A DNA stretch of 64,000 nucleotides. Source: an uncultured Pseudomonadales bacterium. GTDB lineage: Bacteria; Pseudomonadota; Gammaproteobacteria; Pseudomonadales; UBA7434. Below are positions 19,025 through 29,640 of the stretch, piece by piece (within the stretch, counting starts at the first letter, position 1; each line of letters opens with the position of its first letter). The stretch covers positions 29,052 through 93,051 of the forward strand of contig CALSRU010000008.1 of assembly GCA_943788835.1 (NCBI GenBank), in the 5' to 3' direction. Under the pieces are notes generated by a model, which was not told the origin of the DNA, did not search any database, and saw only the letters and a list, made by a program, of their open reading frames with translations. A program made the translations under genes and the position numbers.

Positions 19025-19992
19025 TTGCGTTTAATAACAAAAGTGGCGCCAGCCGATTGCAGCGTGCTAGTAAAGCGCAGTCTTTTATAGGCGTTTCAAT
19101 GGTGAATTGGTTTAAGCGTGTCATTGGTGCTGGGATTTTTCTTGCATTGGTTATCGGCGCGGTAGCTGGTTTGCGTGCTGTCGAGCGCTCACCGGTGGGG
19201 TTCGTAGAAATTTTCGGTTACAGCGGCACCGAAAATAGTAGTCGTGGTGCTACCGAAGAAGAAATTTATTTATTGATGGATAAGTATTTGGAGCAAGGTT
19301 TTTGGGAGATTGATCTTGTTGCGCTTCAATCCGTGCTTGAATCACATCGCTGGATTCGTCGGGCTGCAGTGCTTAGGCAATGGCCCAATATGTTGCGAGT
19401 TCAGATTGATGAGCATCTTCCTGTTGCACGATGGAACGGTACGCATGTATTAGCCAGCAGTGCAGAGCTTATACCTGTCAGTTCGATCGCAGAGTTTTCT
19501 GAACTGCCGCGTTTTACTACGCCAGGTATGTTTTCCCATAACCGCACTGATATAAAGTTGATGGTAGATGAATACAATAAATTGCAAAAAATGCTTTCGC
19601 CGCACTATTTAGCAATACATGAGTTGGGTTCTTCGTTGGGCAGTGATATTTGGCTGGTATTGCAAGACGGTACACGTATCGAACTTGGCGAGAAAAGCCA
19701 TTTCGAGCGACTAACGCGCCTTATTGGTTTGGTTCAAAGTGGAATTATCGATGACTGGTCCAGTATTGCAATTGCTGATTTGCGCTACGCCTATGGTGTT
19801 TCAATTAGCTGGAGAGATTCGGTCAAGGGGGTTCAAGGTGGAAGTCAGCCGCAAGCACTCCATAATTCAGCAGTTCAAGGCAAGAAAAAAATGAGAGTTG
19901 GTATGGCTGTAGTCAATAAAAACGGTTTAGATATCGTGGCAAATAACGTTGAGGTTCGTCCAATGCAAACTATGGGAGTTCAGCATGTCTGA
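19021..19992 (+). CDS. ftsQ: Cell division protein FtsQ
   Basis: A bitopic divisome protein that bridges early and late division proteins through FtsL and FtsB. Topology: about 30 cytoplasmic residues, one membrane helix (about 34-50), a POTRA domain (PVGFVEIFGYSG, then the RWIRRAAVLRQWPNMLRVQIDEH segment) and the FtsQ/DivIB beta domain (LVLQDGTRIELG). At 323 residues it is longer than E. coli FtsQ (276); the extra ~45 residues are a C-terminal tail after the conserved SISW strand, rich in Gly, Gln and Lys. ATGA overlap with ddlB and 8-nt overlap with ftsA. Confidence 0.93.
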   Translation: MIAFNNKSGASRLQRASKAQSFIGVSMVNWFKRVIGAGIFLALVIGAVAGLRAVERSPVGFVEIFGYSGTENSSRGATEEEIYLLMDKYLEQGFWEIDLVALQSVLESHRWIRRAAVLRQWPNMLRVQIDEHLPVARWNGTHVLASSAELIPVSSIAEFSELPRFTTPGMFSHNRTDIKLMVDEYNKLQKMLSPHYLAIHELGSSLGSDIWLVLQDGTRIELGEKSHFERLTRLIGLVQSGIIDDWSSIAIADLRYAYGVSISWRDSVKGVQGGSQPQALHNSAVQGKKKMRVGMAVVNKNGLDIVANNVEVRPMQTMGVQHV

Positions 19993-21214
19993 GGTCACCG
20001 CAGGGAAAATGCTCGTTGGTTTAGATATAGGTACATCAAAGGTTCTGTGCGTAGTAGGTGAGTTGCATAGTGATGGAACCATTGAAGTACTGGGTGCCGG
20101 TTCGTGCAAATCAACCGGAATGAAGAAAGGCGTGGTCGTTAATATTGAGTCTACGGTGCAATCGATTCAGCGGGCCGTAGAAGAGGCCGAATTAATGGCT
20201 GGCTGTCAAATTCACTCTGTGTATGCGGGCATTGCCGGAAGCCATATTCGCAGCCTTAACTCACACGGCATTGTAGCAATACGAGATCAAGAGGTTGAGC
20301 TCAATGATCTAGAGCGTGTCATTGACGCTGCTCGCGCGGTGGCCATTCCTGCCGATCAGAAAATATTGCATGTACTGCCGCAAGAGTATGTTGTTGATAC
20401 GCAAGAGGGTGTTAAAGAGCCCTTGGGTATGTCCGGGGTGCGGCTCGAGGCGAAGGTCCATCTTGTAACCTGTGCGGTAACGGCTGCCCAAAATATAGAG
20501 AAATGTATTAACCGCTGCGATTTGCAAGTTGAGGAAGTCATTCTAGAGCAGCTCGCGTCAAGTTATGCGGCGTTAACCGATGACGAACGCGAGTTAGGTG
20601 TGTGTTTAGTTGATATAGGCGGCGGTACTACCGATATCGCTGTGTTTACCGAAGGCGCGATTCGGCATACCGCAAATATTCCTATTGCCGGTGACCAGGT
20701 GACTAACGATATTGCTATGGCACTACGGACACCAACGCCATATGCAGAAGACCTAAAAATTAATTATGCCTATGCACTGACTCAAATGGCCTCTGGAGAG
20801 GAGACAATTAAGGTGTCAAGCGTGGGTGATCGGCCTCCCAGAGATCTCTCTCGCCAGGCATTGGCTGAAGTTGTTGAACCGCGTTATGACGAGCTTTTCA
20901 CTCTAGTTCAGGCTGAGCTGCGCCGCAGCGGCTATGAAGATTTGATTGCCGCGGGGATTGTACTGACTGGCGGGACGGCAAAGATGCAGGGTGCCATTGA
21001 GTTGGCCGAAGAGATTTTTCATGTCCCTGTCCGTTTGGGTTTTCCACAAAATGTCTCGGGTTTTGGCGAGGTGGCTGAAAATCCAATCTATGCGACGGCG
21101 ATGGGTTTATTACATTATGGTTTTAAGCGAGAAGAGGATTTGTTAGTGCGCAAAACTGACGGTGGTGAAGGTTTTTTAGATCGTATTAAGTCTTGGTTTA
21201 AGAGTAATTTTTAG
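19985..21214 (+). CDS. ftsA: Cell division protein FtsA
   Basis: An actin-like ATPase that tethers FtsZ filaments to the membrane. The 409 residues show the phosphate-1 loop LVGLDIGTSKVLCVVGE, the SHS2/1C domain with IAGSHIRSLNSHG, phosphate-2 LVDIGGGTTDIAVF, the adenosine motif VLTGGTAKMQG, and a C-terminal amphipathic helix (FLDRIKSWFKSNF) that serves as membrane-targeting sequence. I chose the ATG at 19985 because GGAG precedes it at 6-7 nt and the protein begins MSEV like homologues; the track start at 19949 lies deeper in ftsQ. Confidence 0.97.
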   Translation: MSEVTAGKMLVGLDIGTSKVLCVVGELHSDGTIEVLGAGSCKSTGMKKGVVVNIESTVQSIQRAVEEAELMAGCQIHSVYAGIAGSHIRSLNSHGIVAIRDQEVELNDLERVIDAARAVAIPADQKILHVLPQEYVVDTQEGVKEPLGMSGVRLEAKVHLVTCAVTAAQNIEKCINRCDLQVEEVILEQLASSYAALTDDERELGVCLVDIGGGTTDIAVFTEGAIRHTANIPIAGDQVTNDIAMALRTPTPYAEDLKINYAYALTQMASGEETIKVSSVGDRPPRDLSRQALAEVVEPRYDELFTLVQAELRRSGYEDLIAAGIVLTGGTAKMQGAIELAEEIFHVPVRLGFPQNVSGFGEVAENPIYATAMGLLHYGFKREEDLLVRKTDGGEGFLDRIKSWFKSNF

Positions 21215-21272
21215 CAGTAAGTTTTTGTTTTTTTAATTTTTTTATTTTAACTTTCCTGAGGGGGAATGAATC

Positions 21273-22484
21273 ATGTTTGAACTAGTAGATAATGTACCGC
21301 AAAGTGCAGTCATTAAAGTCGTCGGTGTGGGCGGTGGCGGCGGCAATGCTGTAAAGCATATGATCGCCAATGATATTGAAGGTGTTGAATTTATTTGTGC
21401 TAACACCGATGCTCAGGCGCTTACAGACCTGTCGTCGAATACCGTTCTACAAATAGGTGGCAACATTACAAAAGGCTTGGGTGCTGGCGCGAATCCTGAT
21501 GTTGGCCGTCAATCCGCAATTGAAGATAGAGATCGTATTGCTGAAGTATTGGCAGGTGCCGATATGGTCTTCATTACTGCCGGCATGGGCGGCGGTACGG
21601 GTACAGGTGCGGCGCCAATTATTGCTGAAGTAGCCAAAGATATGGGTATTTTGACGGTAGCAGTAGTAACGCGACCTTTTCGATTCGAAGGTAAAAAGCG
21701 CAAGCAGTTTGCTGAACAGGGTATTATCGAATTGCAGCAGCATGTCGATTCCTTGATCACTATCCCTAATGAAAAACTTTTGTCTGTCATGGGTAAAAGC
21801 ACCAGCCTGCTAGAGGCATTCAAGTCGGCCAATGATGTATTGTTGGGTGCGGTGCAAGGTATTGCAGATCTAATTATTCGCCCTGGTATGATCAACGTCG
21901 ATTTTGCAGACGTGCGCACGGTGATGTCTGAAATGGGCATGGCAATGATGGGTACCGGTGAATCGCGTGGCGATATGCGCGCTCGTGAGGCGGCTGAAGC
22001 AGCTATTCGTAGCCCGCTGCTTGAAGATGTCAATCTCAAAGGTGCACGCGGAATCTTAGTCAATATCACTGCAGGCATGGATTTATCGTTGGGTGAGTTT
22101 GCTGAAGTGGGCGATACCATCGAGGAGTTTGCTTCTGATAATGCCACGGTAGTAGTGGGCACGGTAATTGACCCCGATTTGACTGATGTTTTGAAAGTCA
22201 CCGTGGTCGCCACGGGATTAGCTGAAGATGTAAAAGAGGTTCCTCAGCAGATTCAGCAGACTCGGCAGTCAGCCAGCGCTAATGTAGGCAGTTCAACACG
22301 AGAGCCAAATTACGGTGATTATGAGAAGCCAACAATTTCACGTCGAGCACCGAGTCATGCCGAGCCTCGAGCAGCGCGCGCGGTTGAATCGGTAGAAATC
22401 AATCAGGCCGAAGTAGTTGAACCGGTAGTAAGGGACATGGATACGCTTGATATTCCTGCATTTTTACGCCGTCAGGTGAATTAA
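21273..22484 (+). CDS. ftsZ: Cell division protein FtsZ
   Basis: The tubulin-like GTPase that forms the Z ring. The GTP signature [10 protein letters not shown] is at residues 106-114, preceded by the [10 protein letters not shown] loop near 18. The GTPase core runs to about residue 315, followed by an unstructured linker (about 320-385) and the C-terminal peptide [11 protein letters not shown], which binds FtsA, ZipA and regulators. The 403 residues are typical. A strong Shine-Dalgarno (GAGGGGG) precedes the ATG; the 58-nt gap after ftsA is very T-rich. Confidence 0.98.
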   Translation: MFELVDNVPQSAVIKVVGVGGGGGNAVKHMIANDIEGVEFICANTDAQALTDLSSNTVLQIGGNITKGLGAGANPDVGRQSAIEDRDRIAEVLAGADMVFITAGMGGGTGTGAAPIIAEVAKDMGILTVAVVTRPFRFEGKKRKQFAEQGIIELQQHVDSLITIPNEKLLSVMGKSTSLLEAFKSANDVLLGAVQGIADLIIRPGMINVDFADVRTVMSEMGMAMMGTGESRGDMRAREAAEAAIRSPLLEDVNLKGARGILVNITAGMDLSLGEFAEVGDTIEEFASDNATVVVGTVIDPDLTDVLKVTVVATGLAEDVKEVPQQIQQTRQSASANVGSSTREPNYGDYEKPTISRRAPSHAEPRAARAVESVEINQAEVVEPVVRDMDTLDIPAFLRRQVN

Positions 22485-23005
22485 GCGTCGAGCTTGGATG
22501 CCGGCGCGCTTAATTGCTGGCTCTGTACAGATAGTTAAACGGCCGCACGCCATGCTTATTTGGTGTGCGCCGTTTGTTTGCTCGACTGAGTTATTAGTCC
22601 GTTCGTCTTTTTCTAGACATGGCGATTGACGCGGGCCTGCGTTTTTGAAGTGCGATAGAATTTTTTTCGGCAATGATCCGCCTGTGCCGCGTTATGCGGT
22701 GTAAATGTGCACTTTTTGAGTGCCTTTTTAGATCGAATTCCCCAATCTCCATCTCCTTTCTCTCCTTCGCTTTTGAGGGCACTTTGCTGCTCCCGTAGCG
22801 CGGTGTTTTTGCCGATAGCCCTAAACTTGTAAAATAGTGGCATTCCCGCTGTGACATACTGCCAACTTCTGATGTAAATCAGTCAAATGCCCAGAATTTC
22901 CCCCTGCCAGTCAGTCGCCCTTCGTATATATTCCCTCGGCTAGAAGAACCGAAAGTGATTTAAGTCCATGAGCCTATATCTTAAAGCTCGGGACGAAGGG
23001 GATTT
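22485..23005. other. Long gap between ftsZ and lpxC
   Basis: These 521 bases contain no convincing gene; the small ORFs in the track here have no family character. A hairpin near 22544-22569 probably ends the dcw transcript. The rest must contain the lpxC promoter and leader, and shows pyrimidine-rich runs (CTCCATCTCCTTTCTCTCC) near 22747-22767 with no clear -35/-10 pair. Confidence 0.5.
22544..22569 (+). terminator. Hairpin after ftsZ, possible terminator
   Basis: A 9-bp stem (CGCACGCCA / TGGTGTGCG, one G:T pair) closes an 8-base loop 60 nt after the ftsZ stop. It is followed by CCGTTTGTTTG, a weak T-rich tract, so termination is plausible but not of the strongest intrinsic type. Confidence 0.5.
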
Positions 23006-23917
23006 ATGATTAAACAGCGAACAATGCGCAACAGTATTCGCGCCACCGGCGTTGGCTTGCACACCGGTAAAAAAGTGTATCTGACTTTGCGTCCTGCGGC
23101 CGTGAATACGGGGATCATTTTTCGTCGCGTCGACCTTGACCCGATAGTGGAAATACCGGCCAAAGCGAAGAATGTTACTGATACCCAGCTTTCTACTACG
23201 CTGTCGGTGGGTGATGTTAGCGTGTCTACGGTAGAGCATTTGCTTTCTGCGATGGCCGGTCTAGGCATCGACAATGCTTATGTCGACATCAATGCATCTG
23301 AGGTGCCTATTATGGATGGCAGCGCAGGGCCTTTTGTATTTTTGATTCAATCGGCGGGTATTGATGAGCAAAACGCTCCGAAGCAGTTCATCCGCGTCAA
23401 GCGGGAAGTGACTGTTACCGATGGCGAGAAATTTGCCACACTGCTTCCTCGTGAAGGCTTCAAGGTAAGCTTCACCATTGATTTTGACCACCCCGCTTTT
23501 AAGGGCCATTCGCATACTGCTGAGGTCGATTTTGGTTCGACTTCTTTCGTGCGCGAGGTGAGTCGTGCACGTACGTTTGGCTTTATGCGCGAGTTCGAAT
23601 ATCTTCGTTCGCGTGGTTTAGCGCGGGGTGGCAGCCTCGATAATGCGATCGTGATCGATGATTATAAAGTGCTCAATGAAGATGGTTTGCGTTACGAAGA
23701 TGAATTTGTGAGGCACAAGGTCCTAGATGCCATCGGCGATTTATATTTGCTGGGTAAGAGCCTTATTGGTGAGTTTAAAGCCTACAAGTCTGGGCATGCC
23801 TTAAATAATAAAGTGTTGCGTTCTTTGTTAGAGCAGCCTGATGCTTGGGAGCTGGTAACTTTCGAAGATAACGAAGAGGCGCCGATCTCTTACGCCACGC
23901 CGCTGGTTGCTGTTTAG
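23006..23917 (+). CDS. lpxC: UDP-3-O-acyl-N-acetylglucosamine deacetylase LpxC
   Basis: The zinc-dependent deacetylase that commits UDP-acyl-GlcNAc to lipid A synthesis. At 303 residues it matches E. coli (305). Key motifs: [11 protein letters not shown], the zinc and active-site segment [56 protein letters not shown] and [15 protein letters not shown] (His and Asp zinc ligands). AAGGGG lies before the ATG. It shows that the organism makes lipopolysaccharide. It follows ftsZ as in most gammaproteobacteria. Confidence 0.97.
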   Translation: MIKQRTMRNSIRATGVGLHTGKKVYLTLRPAAVNTGIIFRRVDLDPIVEIPAKAKNVTDTQLSTTLSVGDVSVSTVEHLLSAMAGLGIDNAYVDINASEVPIMDGSAGPFVFLIQSAGIDEQNAPKQFIRVKREVTVTDGEKFATLLPREGFKVSFTIDFDHPAFKGHSHTAEVDFGSTSFVREVSRARTFGFMREFEYLRSRGLARGGSLDNAIVIDDYKVLNEDGLRYEDEFVRHKVLDAIGDLYLLGKSLIGEFKAYKSGHALNNKVLRSLLEQPDAWELVTFEDNEEAPISYATPLVAV

Positions 23918-24160
23918 CAGAAACCCTCGGCCAGCTGTCGGCAGCTTCTGGGCGAAAAACAAACATGACTTGCCGGCACCTTTGCACCAGTCGATCACTC
24001 CGCGGTCGTTTGGGCATGATTTGGAAGAGACAGGGCTCACATTGTTGAAATTTGTAGTCAATGCTGTAGTCTCGCGCCTCGCTGGGCCTTCGTTTGTTTG
24101 CTTTAGTTGATAGGTGGCCCTTGATTCAAGAGTTGTTGTCGCTAATATTGGCGCGGTAGG

Positions 24161-24262
24161 GTGAGCGCTTTATCTTCAGTGAGGCTGCTTATTGCGGGCT
24201 GGGTGCTGTTAGTTAGCGGCTCATGGGCTCTACTTCATTTTAAAGAAGATCTTTGTAGATGA
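24161..24262 (+). CDS. Possible 33-residue membrane peptide ahead of the M23 gene
   Basis: A GTG-started frame encodes 33 residues with a basic turn followed by one hydrophobic helix (LLIAGWVLLVSGSWALL) and a charged tail (HFKEDLCR). Its TGA overlaps the ATG of the M23 gene as ATGA, a typical translational-coupling arrangement. It is too short for the ORF track. It occupies the place where E. coli has secM and Pseudomonas has a DUF721 gene between lpxC and secA, but it resembles neither. It could equally be a chance frame; the Shine-Dalgarno is weak (GTAGG). Confidence 0.25.
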   Translation: MSALSSVRLLIAGWVLLVSGSWALLHFKEDLCR

Positions 24263-25206
24263 AATTAATTGTATTGAATGATGTTGGCCAACCTTCACTG
24301 ACGCTAAATACGCGCGAGTGGCGAGCGCGAGCGTTGTTGGGCTGCGCTGTCGGCACGCTGTTAGTGATGGGCGCGCTGCTATTTCACTTGGTCAACGATA
24401 GTCTTAAGCTCAGTAGCCAGGCAGATCTGATGAAGGCCTGGCATTCACAAATTGAAAAAGACGCCGCTGATCTCCAAGCCACGCGTGAGCAAGTCGAAAT
24501 GGAGTTGGCAGGGCTTACTGCTAAAGTAGCCACTTTGCAGGCTCGTATTATGCGGCTTGACGCGCTGGGCGAGCAGATGGCTGAAGTAGCCGACCTTGAT
24601 CATGGTGAATTTGACTTTTCACAGCCTCCCGCTGTCGGTGGGCCGGAGTTGCAGGTAGACGCCGGGGAGCAAGGCTTGAATACGCCAGCGTTAGCTGGAG
24701 AGTTAGGGCTGCTGCTTGATCAGTTAGATGTGTTGGTTAAAGATCGCGAAGGCCAACTTGCTATTCTTGATCGCCAGCTAGCGGCTCGCGATTTTAAGAG
24801 TCAGGCGTTTGTGGCTGGTCGACCCATCAAACGAGGCTGGATGTCTTCAGCTTTTGGCCATCGTACGGATCCATTTACAGGAAAAAAAGCTTGGCACAAT
24901 GGTGTCGACTTTGCTGGGAAGTCGGGGAGTGATGTGATTGCTATAGCGAGCGGTGTGGTTACTGCGGCCGAAAAGCGCTATGGCTATGGATTGATGGTTG
25001 AAATTAATCATGGCGACGGCTTTGTTACGCGCTATGCGCACAATGCGAGCAATTTAGTCGCTATTGGCGACATCGTGGAAAAGGGCGGTGTGGTCGCAAA
25101 AATGGGGAGTACTGGTCGGTCAACTGGACCGCACGTCCATTTTGAAGTGTTGCGCAACGGTAAGGCGATGAATCCAGAGCATTATATTAATCGCGCCAGT
25201 TTATAA
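24259..25206 (+). CDS. M23 family (LytM-type) metallopeptidase
   Basis: A 315-residue envelope protein: membrane anchor at about residues 25-46, coiled-coil segment at about 52-110, Pro/Gly spacer, second helical stretch at 145-180 and an M23 peptidase domain at about 190-310. Zinc-site residues are present: His213 and Asp217 in HNGVDFAG, and His292/His294 in PHVHFE, so the domain looks catalytically competent, unlike degenerate activators such as EnvC/NlpD that lack the full set. It probably cleaves peptidoglycan cross-bridges or stem peptides during growth. A homologue lies next to secA in Pseudomonas. Confidence 0.88.
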   Translation: MKLIVLNDVGQPSLTLNTREWRARALLGCAVGTLLVMGALLFHLVNDSLKLSSQADLMKAWHSQIEKDAADLQATREQVEMELAGLTAKVATLQARIMRLDALGEQMAEVADLDHGEFDFSQPPAVGGPELQVDAGEQGLNTPALAGELGLLLDQLDVLVKDREGQLAILDRQLAARDFKSQAFVAGRPIKRGWMSSAFGHRTDPFTGKKAWHNGVDFAGKSGSDVIAIASGVVTAAEKRYGYGLMVEINHGDGFVTRYAHNASNLVAIGDIVEKGGVVAKMGSTGRSTGPHVHFEVLRNGKAMNPEHYINRASL

Positions 25207-25576
25207 CTTCATCAATACGGTCTGTCGGCGGCTTCGGCGATGCTGTTGACTCTTAAAGACGCTTCGCTAATGCAGCGACTATGCTATGGCTGTTCTAGCC
25301 ACAGTATTATCACCATAATTACCCGAAAGCTTCGATACCGCGCCTTCGACTTATGTCGTTTTGCAGCTAGCATGCTATGCTTTCATGCCTGATTTAATTG
25401 ATAAATTTGAGTGCGCGGTAAGCTCTGCGTAACAGTAGTAGCTCTAGATGTGTTTAGTGTTTTTTTGGTTGCTCGAAGTACATTCGATTGGTGGTGCTTT
25501 GGGCAAGATTGAGCTGCTTTGACTGGCCTTCGCCCGCATTTTTAGCCACCATTTTTTATATCTATAAAGAATTATT
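25207..25576. other. Gap between the M23 gene and secA
   Basis: No gene is supported in these 370 bases: stops are frequent in all frames. No SecM-like arrest peptide frame is visible. It probably contains the secA promoter and leader, but I cannot pick out a clear promoter, and the ribosome site before secA (AAAGAA) is weak. Confidence 0.45.
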
Positions 25577-28330
25577 ATGATAGTAAAAGCGTTTAAAACA
25601 ATTTTTGGAACCCGAAATGATCGCCAGCTTAAGCGTATGCAGAAAGTTGTTCGGCGGGTTAATGCACTGGCTGAGCAGTATTCTTCGCTGACCGATCAGC
25701 AGCTTCGCGACAAAACGGACGAATTTAAAACCCTTATTGAGGGCGGTAGCTCGCTAGAGGAGCTTTTGCCTGATGCTTTTGCAGTGGTCAGAGAGGCTGG
25801 CGAGCGCAGCTTAGGTTTGCGTCACTTTGATGTGCAGCTGGTGGGCGGTATGACGCTGCACGAAGGTCATATTGCCGAAATGCGCACCGGTGAGGGTAAA
25901 ACTCTGGTAGCGACTTTACCTGCCTACCTCAACGCACTGAGTGGTAAAGGCGTCCACATCGTTACGGTCAATGATTACCTTGCGGAGCGTGACGCAAATT
26001 GGATGCGTCCACTGTATGAGTTTTTAGGCTTGCAAGTGGGCGTTATTTTTTCCGGTCAGTCTCAGCCTGAAAAACAACAAGCGTACCTTGCTGACATAAC
26101 CTACGGCACCAACAATGAGTTTGGCTTTGACTATTTAAGAGATAATACGGCCTTCACGCTAGAAGATCGCGTGATGCGTGATTTGAATTTTGCCATTATT
26201 GATGAAGTGGATTCTATTCTTATTGATGAAGCGCGAACGCCGCTCATTATTTCTGGAGCCACCGACGACAGCTCGGCCATGTATAAGCGGATTAATGCTG
26301 TTATTCCTGCGCTTGAACGCTCCTCTCCGCTCCCCGAAGTGACCAAGTTTGAACAAAAGCAAGAGCCCGATGGGCACTTCATTGTCGATGAAAAACAGCG
26401 TCATGTTGAGCTTACCGAAAGCGGCCACCAGTATGTCGAGGAGCTACTCACCAAAGATAGGTTGTTGGAAGAGGGTGAAAGTCTTTATTCTCCGACTAAT
26501 TTAAATTTACTTCATCATGTCAATACGGCACTGCGCGCGAGTTACTTGTTTACAAAAAATGTAGAGTACATCGTTCAAAACGGTAGTATTGTGCTGATTG
26601 ATGAGCATACGGGCCGAACGATGGAAGGGCGTCGTTTGTCTGACGGATTGCATCAGGCGCTTGAGGCTAAAGAGAATGTAAAAATTAATTCCGAGAGCCA
26701 AACATTGGCAGCGACTACGTTCCAGAATTTTTTCCGATTGTATGGGAAGCTTTCGGGTATGACCGGTACGGCTGATACAGAGGCCCCAGAGTTTCATCAA
26801 ATTTATAATTTGGATGTTATTGTCATTCCAACGAATGTGCCCACGATCAGGCAAGATCTTATTGATCTTGTTTATCTTTCAGTGGAAGAAAAGTTTGAGG
26901 CGGTTGTTAAGGATATTAAGCTGGCGATTGATAACAATGCCCCAGTGTTGGTTGGTACGGCATCTATCGATACTTCTGAGATACTCTCGAAGTTTTTGAA
27001 AAAAGCTAAAGTTGAGCATCGGGTTCTGAATGCCAAATTCCATAAAAGTGAGGCAACTATAGTCGCCGAGGCTGGTCGTCCTGGTGTGGTGACAATTGCA
27101 ACTAATATGGCCGGTCGGGGTACTGATATCGTTTTAGGTGGAAGTCTTGAGGCGGAATTGGCAGCCCTTGATGCACCCTCGCAGGAGGAGATTGCAGAGC
27201 GAACTGGTGCTTGGGAAAAACGCCATGCACAGGTTCTTGAGGCAGGTGGCTTGCATATTTTTGGTACGGAGCGCCATGAGTCTCGCCGTATTGATAATCA
27301 GTTACGTGGTCGTGCAGGTCGTCAAGGTGATCCAGGTGTGACTCGCTTTTATTTGTCTATGGAAGACAACTTGATGCGCTTGTTTGCTTCAGATGGCGTG
27401 CGCAACTTCATGCAGCGGCTTGGTATGGATGAGGGAGAAGCCATTGAGCATCGCATGGTTTCTAACGCCATAGAGAAGGCGCAAAGAAAAGTCGAAGGGC
27501 GTAATTTTGATATTCGTAAACAGCTGCTTGAATTTGATGATGTTTCTAATGATCAGAGACAAATCGTATATCAGCAACGCAACGATATCCTGCTAGCCGA
27601 TGAAATTCTCGGTATGGTCGATGTGATTCGTAAAGACGTGGTTAATGAGTTTGTTGATGGCTTTATACCACCGCAAAGTATTGAAGAGCAGTGGGATGTG
27701 CCAGGGCTTGAGCAGGCGTTGAAGGAAGATTACTCACTTGATTTGCCAGTGGTCGAATGGCTTGATCAAGAGGATGATCTCTACGAAGAGACTCTGCGTG
27801 AGCGTATTGTAGACGCTGTTGCGGCGCAATATTTCGCCAAGGTTGAGCCGTTAGGCGATGCGGCGCGTCGTTTTGAAAAGCAAATCCTTCTGCAGGTGCT
27901 TGATCAACTTTGGAAAGAGCATTTGGCGACCATGGATCAATTGCGGCAGGGTATTGGTCTGCGTGGCTATGCTGGGCGCAATCCGAAACAAGAATATAAG
28001 CGCGAAGCGTTTGAGTTGTTTCAGTCGATGTTGCGCAATATGAAACTTGAATTTATTCGGTTTTTATCGGCAGTTCAAATTCAGCCGCAGGATGATCCCG
28101 ATGCTATAGAGAAGCAGAGACGTGCTGAGCAAGCCCGTGCAACGATTACTGCTCAGCATCCTGACGCTCAGGCCGAGGCGCAAACGGTCGGCGCTGAAGA
28201 GGGCGTTGAAGAGGATGGCGCTCCATCAGCGCAACCGATGGTTAGGGGTGGTCGCAAGGTGGGGCGCAATGAGCCTTGTCCTTGTGGGTCAGGAAAAAAA
28301 TACAAGCAATGCCACGGCAAGCTGTCTTGA
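25577..28330 (+). CDS. secA: Preprotein translocase ATPase SecA
   Basis: The motor that drives unfolded preproteins through SecYEG. The 917 residues follow the classic layout: Walker [10 protein letters not shown] (Lys108), [19 protein letters not shown] (Walker B), the preprotein crosslinking domain, NBD2 with [10 protein letters not shown] and [11 protein letters not shown], the helical scaffold and wing domains, and a C-terminal zinc-binding tail [14 protein letters not shown] that interacts with SecB and lipids. No SecM gene precedes it, so secretion-dependent control, if any, must differ from E. coli. Confidence 0.98.
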   Translation: MIVKAFKTIFGTRNDRQLKRMQKVVRRVNALAEQYSSLTDQQLRDKTDEFKTLIEGGSSLEELLPDAFAVVREAGERSLGLRHFDVQLVGGMTLHEGHIAEMRTGEGKTLVATLPAYLNALSGKGVHIVTVNDYLAERDANWMRPLYEFLGLQVGVIFSGQSQPEKQQAYLADITYGTNNEFGFDYLRDNTAFTLEDRVMRDLNFAIIDEVDSILIDEARTPLIISGATDDSSAMYKRINAVIPALERSSPLPEVTKFEQKQEPDGHFIVDEKQRHVELTESGHQYVEELLTKDRLLEEGESLYSPTNLNLLHHVNTALRASYLFTKNVEYIVQNGSIVLIDEHTGRTMEGRRLSDGLHQALEAKENVKINSESQTLAATTFQNFFRLYGKLSGMTGTADTEAPEFHQIYNLDVIVIPTNVPTIRQDLIDLVYLSVEEKFEAVVKDIKLAIDNNAPVLVGTASIDTSEILSKFLKKAKVEHRVLNAKFHKSEATIVAEAGRPGVVTIATNMAGRGTDIVLGGSLEAELAALDAPSQEEIAERTGAWEKRHAQVLEAGGLHIFGTERHESRRIDNQLRGRAGRQGDPGVTRFYLSMEDNLMRLFASDGVRNFMQRLGMDEGEAIEHRMVSNAIEKAQRKVEGRNFDIRKQLLEFDDVSNDQRQIVYQQRNDILLADEILGMVDVIRKDVVNEFVDGFIPPQSIEEQWDVPGLEQALKEDYSLDLPVVEWLDQEDDLYEETLRERIVDAVAAQYFAKVEPLGDAARRFEKQILLQVLDQLWKEHLATMDQLRQGIGLRGYAGRNPKQEYKREAFELFQSMLRNMKLEFIRFLSAVQIQPQDDPDAIEKQRRAEQARATITAQHPDAQAEAQTVGAEEGVEEDGAPSAQPMVRGGRKVGRNEPCPCGSGKKYKQCHGKLS

Positions 28331-28361
28331 GCGGTAACTCGATAGATGCGTGCTAACTTTT

Positions 28362-29597
28362 ATGATTGAGTTTAAATCAACGCCATTGGCCGTCGACGGT
28401 GTGCGCTGGTCGACTGCTGCTGCGGGGATCAAAAACAGCGTCCCCGCTAGCAACTCCCCCGACGTTGCCTTAATGGAGATTGCTGCGGGTAGCAACGTTG
28501 CTGGTGTCTTTACTTTGAATGCTTTTGCTGCTGCGCCGGTGATTGTGGCTAAGCGGCATCTAGCGGCGCTTCATGCAAAGGTTGGCTCAGGTTCTATTTT
28601 TTGTTTGATCAATTCGGGGAATGCCAATGCTGGCACAGGGGCTGCTGGCTTGGTGGCTGCCGATACCAGTTGCCAGAGTGTGTCTGAGCAGTTTGCGGGT
28701 GAGCAGCACTCGGTACTGCCTTTTTCTACCGGGGTGATCGGTGAGTCGCTTGCGGTTCAAAAAATTACCAGCGTGCTGCCAGCACTAGCCGATTCGCTGT
28801 CGGTGGCTGCCTGGGATGATGCCGCTAGAGCCATCATGACCACTGATACCGTGCCAAAAATGGCTAGTTGTGAGCTTGAGATTGATGGGCAGTCGGTGGT
28901 GCTGACTGGGATTGCCAAAGGTGCAGGCATGATCAAGCCGAATATGGCGACGATGCTAGCTTTCGTTGCAACCGATGCACTGATCGCACAAGACGCGCTG
29001 ACCGATTTATTGCAGGGCGCGGTTAATCAGTCGTTTAATCGCATTACTGTGGACGGTGACACGTCAACCAATGATGCGTGTATTTTGGCCGCTACAGGTT
29101 GTTCGGGTGTGGTAATTAATCCCGCTAACGAGGCTTGGGCGAAAATGCAGCAAGCGATAGACGGTTTGCTCATTCAGTTGGCTACAGCGATTATTCGCGA
29201 TGCTGAGGGAGCCACGAAGTTCATTACCATTGATGTTTGTGGCGGAGCTTCGGTGGATGAATGTTTACAGGTGGGGTATGCCATTGCTGAATCCCCCTTA
29301 GTCAAAACAGCCTTTTTTGCTAGTGATGCTAATTGGGGAAGAATTCTTGCCGCGATTGGACGATCAGGCCTCTCGCAGCTAAATATCGATGCGGTTGAAA
29401 TTAGTTTAAATGATTATTGTTTATGTCGTAATGGTGGGCGAGTGCCTGATTATGATGAGCAAAAAGCCTCCGAAATTATGGCGCAGTCGGAAATTGTATT
29501 AACTATCAAATTGCAGAGAGGACCTTTTAGCGAGCGCTTGTGGACCAGCGATTTGTCACATGATTACGTTCGAATTAATGCGGAATATAGAACCTGA
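28362..29597 (+). CDS. argJ: Bifunctional glutamate N-acetyltransferase/N-acetylglutamate synthase ArgJ
   Basis: ArgJ recycles the acetyl group from N-acetylornithine to glutamate in arginine synthesis. It is made as a precursor that cleaves itself before Thr in the motif MATML, visible as IKPNMATMLAFV, giving alpha and beta chains. Other conserved pieces are INSGNANAGTG, STGVIGE, FNRITVDGDTSTND and DANWGRILAAIGR. The start is the ATG at 28362 (411 residues); the GTG at 28350 in the track is less likely. The neighbourhood secA-argJ-mutT is conserved in pseudomonads. Confidence 0.96.
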   Translation: MIEFKSTPLAVDGVRWSTAAAGIKNSVPASNSPDVALMEIAAGSNVAGVFTLNAFAAAPVIVAKRHLAALHAKVGSGSIFCLINSGNANAGTGAAGLVAADTSCQSVSEQFAGEQHSVLPFSTGVIGESLAVQKITSVLPALADSLSVAAWDDAARAIMTTDTVPKMASCELEIDGQSVVLTGIAKGAGMIKPNMATMLAFVATDALIAQDALTDLLQGAVNQSFNRITVDGDTSTNDACILAATGCSGVVINPANEAWAKMQQAIDGLLIQLATAIIRDAEGATKFITIDVCGGASVDECLQVGYAIAESPLVKTAFFASDANWGRILAAIGRSGLSQLNIDAVEISLNDYCLCRNGGRVPDYDEQKASEIMAQSEIVLTIKLQRGPFSERLWTSDLSHDYVRINAEYRT

Positions 29598-29640
29598 AAT
29601 GATGCTTCGTTGGGCACTATGTCGTTAGTAAGTCGTTAGT

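Noticed and set aside
21215-21272. T-rich run between ftsA and ftsZ as a terminator
   Set aside because: No stem precedes the T-rich stretch; it is more likely a leader for ftsZ.
21509-22213. 234-residue minus-strand ORF opposite ftsZ
   Set aside because: It is a Ser/Thr/Pro-rich shadow frame produced by the codon use of ftsZ; no ribosome site and no family features.
23907-24110. 67-residue plus-strand ORF after lpxC as a DUF721 (DciA) gene
   Set aside because: It overlaps the lpxC end and does not show the DUF721 pattern; no frame in the gap does.
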